From the NCBI GenBank assembly GCA_021788955.1, contig JAJYKC010000021.1, positions 1 to 11,828 on the forward strand: a stretch of DNA of 11,828 bases. The letters are read 5' to 3'. The translations under genes and the position numbers were made by a program. Under the pieces are notes generated by a model, which did no database searches, was not told where the DNA came from, and was given only the letters and a program-made list of their open reading frames with translations. Positions 6,644 to 11,828 of the stretch are shown piece by piece (the stretch's first letter is position 1; each line of letters opens with the position of its first letter). The stretch is from Acidobacteriota bacterium (GTDB lineage Bacteria; Acidobacteriota; Terriglobia; Bryobacterales; Bryobacteraceae).

Positions 6644-9637
6644 ATGCGCACCCGCCTTCTCGCGGCCCTTCGCCTCGCGAAAACCCACGGAATCGCCCCT
6701 CACCTTGCGGCTATACTGGAACCGGTGGACCACGCCGTCTTCACCGCCATGCCACCCTCTCTTCTCACCTCCGACATGCCCGGCGCGGTCCGCGCCCGGG
6801 CCGACTTCGAGCGCGTCTGCCAGAACCTAGACGACTCCCAGCGCCAGCACATCGAGCGGCTCGCCGCTTCCTCCGCCTCCCCTGGTCAGACTCTCCACTA
6901 CCTCGCCGCCCTCCTCGCCCGCGCCCCGCAAGCCTTCGACTTCCTCCTCGCCCACCCCCTCCACCTCCGGGCCGCCACCCAGGTCTTCTCCGTCTCCCGC
7001 TTTCTCTCCGAAAGCTGCCTCGAACACCCCGAATGGCTCACCGGCCTCGACGATCTCGACCGCGCGCGCTCCGCCGAACAGTACGCCGCCTCCCTCGCCG
7101 ATGAGCTCAACCACCACTCGGGCGGCCGCGTCGAACCCGTCGTCCTCGCCCGCTTCCGCCGCCGCGAGCTCCTCCGCATCCTCGCCCGCGACCTGCTCTC
7201 CGTCGCCGGCCTCGCCGAAATCACCGAAGAAATCTCCAGCCTCGCCGACGCCGTCCTCGAGATCTGCTACGAGCGCTTCTACGCCGACCTCGCCGCCCGC
7301 CACGGCGAACCCCACTGCGACGGCGTCCCCTGCGGCATGAGCGTCATCGCCCTCGGCAAACTCGGCGGCCGCGAACTCAACTACAGCTCCGACATCGACC
7401 TCATGTTCGTCTACGGCGGCAACGGAGAAACCGAAGGCCCCGTCCCCGTCACCAACAAGGAATTCTTCAAGAAGATAGCCAACCAGTTCTCCGAGTTACT
7501 CTCCACTTACACCGTCGAAGGGATGTGCTACCGCGTCGACCTGCGCCTCCGCCCCGACGGTAGCCTCGGCGAAGTCTGCCTCTCCCTCGACGGCGCGCTC
7601 AAGTACTACCGCACGCGCGCCCGCGACTGGGAACTCCAGATGATGATCAAAGCCCGCGTCGCCGCCGGCGACCCCGGCCCCGGGCGCAAACTCCTCGACG
7701 CCGTCGAACCCCTCACCTACGCGACCACCCTCGACTTCTCCGCCATCGAGGCCGTCTCCCTCACCCGCGAACGCATCAGTGAAAAACTCGCCGCCCGCCG
7801 CCACCGCAACCAGGGCCTCGACGTCAAACTCGCCCCCGGCGGCATCCGCGATATCGAGTTCCTCGCCCAGTGCCTCCAGCGCCTCCACGGCGCCCGCACC
7901 CCCTGGGTCCGCCACGGAGGCACCCTCCTCGCCCTCTCCCGCCTCAGCGACAAAAACCTGCTCTCGGACTCCGAACACGGCCGCCTCGCCGCCGCCTACC
8001 GCTTCCTCCGCGAAGTCGAACACCGCCTCCAGGCCGCCGACGACCGCCAGACCCACACCCTCGTCTCCGACCCCGCCGCCCTGGACTCCCTCGCCCGCGG
8101 CATGCCCCGCACCACCGGCTCATCCGAACCCACCGGCGCCCAGTTCCTCCAGGACCTCAACGCCCACCTCGAAGCCGTCCAGGAAATCTACGAAAACGTC
8201 ATCCACGCCCAGCGGCCCACTTACTACGCTCTTACTCCCGCTCCAGAACAACCCCGCGAAACTCCCGGCTGGACCGCCCCCGCCCGCACCACCCACTTAG
8301 CCGGCTTCCTCGGCACGGCCGCCCCAGCCATCGCCTCCGCCGTAACCCGAACCCCTCTCAAACGCGGAGGCCCGCTGTTCGAACACTTCCTCGAAGGCCT
8401 CCAACGCCACTCCTCCCTCCTCCAGGAACTCAACTCCGACAGCGCCGCCATCCGCTACTTACTCGATATCTTCGAGCACAGCCCTTTCTTCGCCGAACAA
8501 CTTGCCCGCACCCCGGACTTAGTCCGCGAACTCGAAAACTTACCTGACGCCAGTAGCGAGAGCACCGAAGTCATCGAAGAAACCATCGAGGAAGCTCTCG
8601 ACGGCGCCTCCGACCTCCGTAAGTGGTACCGCCGCGAAATGTTCCGCATCCAGGCCGCCAGCATCTGCCTCTCGGCCCCCATCTTCGAAACTCTCGAACG
8701 CACCTCCGACCTCGCCGACGCCGCCATCCGCGCCGCCTACCGCATGGCCGTCGAACAAACCCGCATCGAGCACCCACCCGTCCGCGAAGGCTACAAGCCC
8801 CGCAACCAGATGATGGCCATCGCCCTCGGCCGCCTTGGCATGCGCGAGTTCGACCTCTGCTCCGACGCCGACCTCGTCTTCGCCCTCCCCGAACGCGACC
8901 AGGAAGAACACGTCTTCTGGACCCGCGCCGCCAACCGGATGATCGACATCCTCACCACCTACACCGGCGACGGCCAACTGTTCAGCGTCGACACCCGGCT
9001 CCGCCCCAACGGCAGCGCAGGCACCCTCGTCCAGGCCGAGTCTTCCTTCCTCGATTACTTCGCCAAACACGCCGAAGCCTGGGAAGGCATCTCCTACATG
9101 AAAGCCCGCGCCGTCGCCGGGGAAACCGAACGCGCCACAGGATTCCTCAACAGCCTGCAGGAAGTCGACTGGCGCCGCTACGGCCAAAGCGGCCGCTCCC
9201 GCAAGGACCTCCGCGCCATGCGCATGCGCCTCGAAAAAGAACAGGGCCCCTCGAACCCCCTTAAGGCCGGCCCCGGCGGCTACTACGACATCGACTTCAT
9301 GCTGCTCTACCTGCGTCTCAAAGGCGCCGGCATCTTCTTCAAAGTCCTCAACACCCCCGCCCGCATCGATGTCGTCGAAAAAATGGGCCACCTCGAACGC
9401 GCCGACGCCGAGTTCCTCCGCGACGCCGCCGCCCTCTACCGCTCCATCGACCACGGCCTCCGCGTCCACGACGGCCACGCTGCCGGCAACCTCCCCACCA
9501 ACGAAGTCGCCCGCGAAACCGTAGCCGCGCTCGTCAAGCGCTGGACTCCCGAGCACTTACACCAGCAGCCTCTGGAAACCACCGTCACCCAGATGCGCCA
9601 CCGCACGCGCGAGATCTTCGACCGCCTGTTTCAATGA
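6644..9637 (+). CDS. glnE: Bifunctional glutamine synthetase adenylyltransferase / adenylyl-removing enzyme
   Basis: Cytoplasmic enzyme that attaches AMP to a tyrosine of glutamine synthetase to lower its activity and removes it by phosphorolysis, normally under control of PII protein and glutamine. It has 997 residues against about 946 in E. coli GlnE, with the expected duplicated nucleotidyltransferase layout. The N-terminal (adenylyl-removing) half has LGKLGGRELNYSSDIDLMFV (237-256) with metal-binding D250 and D252. The C-terminal (adenylyltransferase) half has LGRLGMREFDLCSDADLVF (728-746) with D741 and D743. Each half continues with a helical GlnD-type region: LAPGGIRDIEFLAQCLQRL in the first, GPGGYYDIDFMLLYLRLKG in the second. 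Both active sites look intact, so both activities are expected. It is the only plus-strand gene here, divergent from the receptor and convergent with eda, overlapping the latter's stop by 7 bp. Third codon positions are strikingly C-rich. No glnA, glnB or glnD lies nearby. Confidence 0.96.
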   Translation: MRTRLLAALRLAKTHGIAPHLAAILEPVDHAVFTAMPPSLLTSDMPGAVRARADFERVCQNLDDSQRQHIERLAASSASPGQTLHYLAALLARAPQAFDFLLAHPLHLRAATQVFSVSRFLSESCLEHPEWLTGLDDLDRARSAEQYAASLADELNHHSGGRVEPVVLARFRRRELLRILARDLLSVAGLAEITEEISSLADAVLEICYERFYADLAARHGEPHCDGVPCGMSVIALGKLGGRELNYSSDIDLMFVYGGNGETEGPVPVTNKEFFKKIANQFSELLSTYTVEGMCYRVDLRLRPDGSLGEVCLSLDGALKYYRTRARDWELQMMIKARVAAGDPGPGRKLLDAVEPLTYATTLDFSAIEAVSLTRERISEKLAARRHRNQGLDVKLAPGGIRDIEFLAQCLQRLHGARTPWVRHGGTLLALSRLSDKNLLSDSEHGRLAAAYRFLREVEHRLQAADDRQTHTLVSDPAALDSLARGMPRTTGSSEPTGAQFLQDLNAHLEAVQEIYENVIHAQRPTYYALTPAPEQPRETPGWTAPARTTHLAGFLGTAAPAIASAVTRTPLKRGGPLFEHFLEGLQRHSSLLQELNSDSAAIRYLLDIFEHSPFFAEQLARTPDLVRELENLPDASSESTEVIEETIEEALDGASDLRKWYRREMFRIQAASICLSAPIFETLERTSDLADAAIRAAYRMAVEQTRIEHPPVREGYKPRNQMMAIALGRLGMREFDLCSDADLVFALPERDQEEHVFWTRAANRMIDILTTYTGDGQLFSVDTRLRPNGSAGTLVQAESSFLDYFAKHAEAWEGISYMKARAVAGETERATGFLNSLQEVDWRRYGQSGRSRKDLRAMRMRLEKEQGPSNPLKAGPGGYYDIDFMLLYLRLKGAGIFFKVLNTPARIDVVEKMGHLERADAEFLRDAAALYRSIDHGLRVHDGHAAGNLPTNEVARETVAALVKRWTPEHLHQQPLETTVTQMRHRTREIFDRLFQ

Positions 9638-10281
9638 CTCCGCGCCGCAGCCACCGCCGCTAGAAACTTCTTCGCCCGCTCTTCAAACACTTCGTACTTG
9701 CCGGCTTTAATCGTAGCCCCGTCGATTAACTCCGCCCCTACGCCCGCCGCGCAAGCCCCCGCCTTCAGAAACTCGCCGATCGTCTCCAGATTCACCCCGC
9801 CCGTGGGAACCATCTCGATCTGCGGAAACGGAGCCTTCAGCGCCTTGATGTATTTCGCCCCGCCCATCGCCCCCGCCGGGAATATCTTCACCGCGTCCGC
9901 TCCCGCTTCCCACGCCGCCAGCACTTCGGTCGGCGTAAGCGCCCCGGGCACAATCGGTTTCGAATACCGCCGCGCCATCTCGATCGTCTTCAGGTTCAGG
10001 CTCGGCGTCACGAAAAACTCCGCCCCCGCCAGCATGCACGCCCGCGCCGTCTCCGGATCGAGCACCGTCCCCGCACCCAGCACAATCTGGTCGCCGAACT
10101 GATCGGCAATCTTCTCGAGCGCCCGGATCGCCCCCGGCACCGTCATCGTGATCTCGGCGGCCCGTATGCCCCCGCGGTAAATCGCCTCAATGGCCTGGAT
10201 CGCGCTCGCCGCGCTCTCCGTGCGAACCACCGGCACAATGCCGATGTCGCGTATGGCGGATAAGATGGATTCTCTCGTCAT
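9631..10281 (-). CDS. eda: 2-dehydro-3-deoxy-phosphogluconate (KDPG) / 4-hydroxy-2-oxoglutarate aldolase
   Basis: Class I (Schiff-base) aldolase that splits KDPG into pyruvate and glyceraldehyde 3-phosphate in the Entner-Doudoroff and uronate routes; many members also cleave 4-hydroxy-2-oxoglutarate. At 216 residues it has the usual family length. Visible motifs are IVPVVR (15-20), AEITMTVP with catalytic-type E43, GAGTV (69-73), the PGALTPTE loop (112-119), the Schiff-base lysine K132 in AVKIFPA, and the phosphate-binding MVPTGGVN (157-164). The EIT.TVP form resembles the Thermotoga-type enzyme more than E. coli Eda. The ATG at 10281 is chosen because it gives the canonical start MTRESILSAIRDIGIVPV; upstream in-frame codons encode Arg-rich non-homologous residues. 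The ribosome site is weak (AGAGAGA). It lies 46 bp after the kinase gene on the same strand, likely one operon. A related aldolase acting on KDPGal or another keto-deoxy sugar acid cannot be excluded. Confidence 0.93.
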   Translation of the reverse strand: MTRESILSAIRDIGIVPVVRTESAASAIQAIEAIYRGGIRAAEITMTVPGAIRALEKIADQFGDQIVLGAGTVLDPETARACMLAGAEFFVTPSLNLKTIEMARRYSKPIVPGALTPTEVLAAWEAGADAVKIFPAGAMGGAKYIKALKAPFPQIEMVPTGGVNLETIGEFLKAGACAAGVGAELIDGATIKAGKYEVFEERAKKFLAAVAAARSH

Positions 10282-10292
10282 GATCTCTCTGT

Positions 10293-10307
10293 GCGGATAA
10301 CTTCCGC
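10293..10307. repeat. Inverted repeat GCGGA-TAACT-TCCGC just upstream of eda
   Basis: Perfect 5-base arms with a 5-base centre, ending 11 bases before the eda start codon in the 46-bp kinase-eda gap. In the mRNA it could form a small hairpin next to the weak ribosome binding site and tune eda translation; as DNA it could be a regulator half-site pair. The arms are short, so chance is a real alternative. Confidence 0.35.
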
Positions 10308-10327
10308 CTCCAGTGTATCCCTCCCCC

Positions 10328-11284
10328 TTACGGCTTCTCGTCCGGCGCCCCTTCGAGCGGCACATGAACTCCCGCCAGCGAATACGCCTCAATCAACGCT
10401 CCCGCCGCTGGGCCGTGCTTCGCCTCCGCCACCGTCGTTCCCGCCACCCCTCCGGCAATGTGCGAAAAATTCTCCCGCACCATCGTCGACCGGAACACCC
10501 CGCCGATCGGGCAAACCAGCGCCGTCTCCCGCGCCCGGAACAACTGCTTCCGCACCGCCTCCGCCAGCGCCGTCAACGCCCCCGCCGCCTTCACCAATAT
10601 CGACGCCGCCACCGCGTCCCCCGCATCCGCGGCTTCATCCACCAGCTTCGCCAGCCGCGCCATCTGCGGCCGCGTGAACTCCGGCGTGTAGAAACGATGC
10701 AGCAACTCGTTCGCCGTCGTCGCCCCGCTGGCATCCAGCAACCGTCCTCGCAGCGACGTCGCCGGCCCCCAGCCTTCTTCATAACGAAGCGATGCCCGCA
10801 GCGCCTTCCGCGTAATGTCGAACGCGCTCCCCTCGTCCCCGAACACGTACCCCCAGCCTCCGGCCCGCGCCTTCCGGCCCGCCGCATTCCGCCCCAGCGC
10901 AATCGAACCTGTCCCGGAGATCACAATCAATCCCGCCTCGCCGCCCGTCGCCCCGATCAGCGCAATCCATGCATCGTCGGTCACCTTTACCCGCTCCGCC
11001 CGCAAGAGCGCCTTCACAATCTCCTCTTTATCGTCCGGCCCGCCGCTGAATCCCAGGCACGCTCCGCCGAACCGCACCGCCGCGAAATCCAGTCCCGCCG
11101 CCTCGCACGCCTGCCGGACCGAATCGCGCACGGCATTTTCGAGCTTCGCCCGCCCCTCGCCGGCCGACGCGTGATTGCACGGACCAGCCAGCCCCATGCC
11201 CAACACGCGTCCCCGCCCGTCGCCGATCATCGCCGTCGTCCGCGATTGCCCGCCATCCACGCCAAGAAATAGTTTTTCCGTCAT
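10328..11284 (-). CDS. BadF/BadG-type ATPase-family sugar kinase, N-acetylglucosamine kinase-like
   Basis: Predicted cytoplasmic kinase of the actin/hexokinase-like ASKHA fold; 318 residues. The nearest characterised relatives phosphorylate N-acetylglucosamine or glucosamine at C6. Motifs: phosphate-1 GVDGGQSRTTAMI (8-20), likely catalytic D104 in VTDDAWIAL, phosphate-2 VISGTGSIALG (121-131), GGWGYVFGDEGSAFDI (142-157), and adenosine-region motifs CPIGGVFRS (268-276) and GPAAGAL (301-307). The activator Cys motif of 2-hydroxyacyl-CoA dehydratases is not evident, so a sugar kinase is favoured. The ATG shares one base with the stop of the upstream gene (TAATG), giving translational coupling and fixing the start. 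With eda downstream it suggests breakdown or salvage of a sugar or amino sugar. The family is sure; the exact substrate (GlcNAc, GlcN, or another) is inferred. Confidence 0.85.
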   Translation of the reverse strand: MTEKLFLGVDGGQSRTTAMIGDGRGRVLGMGLAGPCNHASAGEGRAKLENAVRDSVRQACEAAGLDFAAVRFGGACLGFSGGPDDKEEIVKALLRAERVKVTDDAWIALIGATGGEAGLIVISGTGSIALGRNAAGRKARAGGWGYVFGDEGSAFDITRKALRASLRYEEGWGPATSLRGRLLDASGATTANELLHRFYTPEFTRPQMARLAKLVDEAADAGDAVAASILVKAAGALTALAEAVRKQLFRARETALVCPIGGVFRSTMVRENFSHIAGGVAGTTVAEAKHGPAAGALIEAYSLAGVHVPLEGAPDEKP

Positions 11285-11828
11285 TATTCGATCCGGTATA
11301 GCCTTGTATCCCCGCTCTCGCCGATCAGTGTCAATCCCCAATACTCCGAGTTCCCGCGCAAATCCTCGGCGCCATAAGCGTCCGTATTCACCAGGAAATA
11401 ATGCAGCCCCGCCAGCTTCAGCGTCGCCATCGCATCGCGCCGCAGACTATAAGGCACCGGCGCTGCTTCGACGCGCGGCGCGCCACTCAACTCCACCCAC
11501 TTCCCATCGCCCGCCTCACCCTCCACCTCCAGGCTCGGCCCCGCTTGGTCCGGCGTCAGCGTCAGTTCCACCCCATCCACCATTCTCGCCTGCATCAGGT
11601 CCAGCGTAAGCGACATGCCCTTGCGCTCGGCCTCCCAACTCCGCCATCGTGTCGCCAGGTTGTTGTCGAAAGCCAAAGGCGCATCCCAAGCATCCGGCCG
11701 CGCCGTCACCCGCCACGCCGCCGACCGCGGAATCTCCTTGCCCCCGAACATCACCCGGAATTCCGTCACGCTCCACTTCGCCGGCGAGCTCACCTCGTTC
11801 ACCACCCGGATCCGCCTCACAATCCTCG
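11284..11828 (-). CDS. C-terminal part of a discoidin-like-domain protein, possibly a membrane glycosyltransferase (cut by window edge)
   Basis: The frame is open to the right edge, so the visible 180 residues are the C-terminal part of a longer protein; the in-frame GTG at 11820 is probably internal. The visible part resembles an F5/8 type C (discoidin-like) beta-sandwich: LAFDNNLATRWRSWE, then MSLTLDLMQARMVDGVELTL, then LEVEGEAGDGKWVEL. A short tail follows: YFLVNTDAYGAEDL, then YWGLTLIGESGDTRLYRIE. As I recall, such tails end the periplasmic part of large acidobacterial membrane proteins of the ArnT/PMT (GT39-like) glycosyltransferase type. That link is inference, because no membrane helices or catalytic Asp lie in the window. 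A secreted carbohydrate-binding or glycoside-hydrolase protein is the main alternative. Its stop overlaps the kinase ATG by one base, so it heads or continues an operon with kinase and aldolase. Confidence 0.6.
   Translation of the reverse strand, partial: RIVRRIRVVNEVSSPAKWSVTEFRVMFGGKEIPRSAAWRVTARPDAWDAPLAFDNNLATRWRSWEAERKGMSLTLDLMQARMVDGVELTLTPDQAGPSLEVEGEAGDGKWVELSGAPRVEAAPVPYSLRRDAMATLKLAGLHYFLVNTDAYGAEDLRGNSEYWGLTLIGESGDTRLYRIE

Noticed and set aside
8540..9556. A 338-codon open frame on the minus strand, opposite glnE
   Set aside because: The product is a low-complexity Gly/Ala/Val/Glu/Asp string. It is a reading-frame shadow of glnE codons with C in the third position.
10291..10302. 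Resemblance of TGTGCGGATAAC to part of the E. coli lac operator
   Set aside because: The match is short, one base is missing relative to the operator, and no LacI-family gene is visible. Treated as coincidence; only the local palindrome is reported.
1..11828. Search for CRISPR repeats, tRNA or rRNA genes, insertion sequences, attachment sites and toxin-antitoxin or defence genes
   Set aside because: No direct-repeat array, cloverleaf-like segment, transposase motif or defence-type domain was recognised by eye. All sizeable stretches are explained by metabolic, transport and regulatory genes.

Overview
This is a GC-rich bacterial window, most likely from an Acidobacteriota genome of the Solibacter/Bryobacter kind. 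The main clue is a very large Oar-like TonB-dependent receptor: signal peptide, carboxypeptidase-regulatory-like domain, an 'LNGRNF..L..L.PGV' plug motif and a terminal Phe. That architecture is heavily expanded in this phylum. The assignment is an inference from family knowledge, since no rRNA or marker gene is present.

Layout. Positions 1-2864 hold a tightly overlapping minus-strand operon for a peptide/nickel-type (Opp/Dpp) ABC importer. Reading in the direction of transcription, it encodes an OppD-like ATPase, an OppF-like ATPase, an OppB-like permease and an OppC-like permease cut by the left edge. Positions 2865-3023 are non-coding and hold the receptor gene's probable terminator, a C-tract and a candidate promoter for the ABC operon. 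Positions 3024-6530 encode the outer-membrane receptor (minus strand). A 113-bp divergent intergenic region (6531-6643) carries a well-formed sigma70-type promoter for the receptor, with phased A-tracts upstream of the -35 element, and a ribosome binding site for glnE. Positions 6644-9637 (plus strand) encode GlnE, which adenylylates and deadenylylates glutamine synthetase. Its stop overlaps the stop of a convergent KDPG/KHG aldolase gene (eda). Upstream of eda on the minus strand lie a BadF/N-acetylglucosamine-kinase-like sugar kinase and, overlapping it by one base, the C-terminal part of a protein with a discoidin-like beta-sandwich, probably a membrane glycosyltransferase-like protein, cut by the right edge.

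How the genes may work together. The receptor and the ABC importer both belong to nutrient uptake, across the outer and inner membranes respectively, but nothing proves a shared substrate. The partial protein, the kinase and the aldolase look co-transcribed and suggest sugar or amino-sugar metabolism. GlnE is a housekeeping nitrogen-control gene with no visible partner here (no glnA or glnB).

The plus strand is C-rich and G-poor throughout, whichever strand the gene is on. This suggests replication-linked strand bias, with the minus strand as leading strand, and it explains the many long open frames opposite the real genes. No RNA gene, CRISPR array, insertion sequence or evident new defence or mobile system was found. 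The window looks like ordinary chromosome, and the points of interest are mostly regulatory or architectural.
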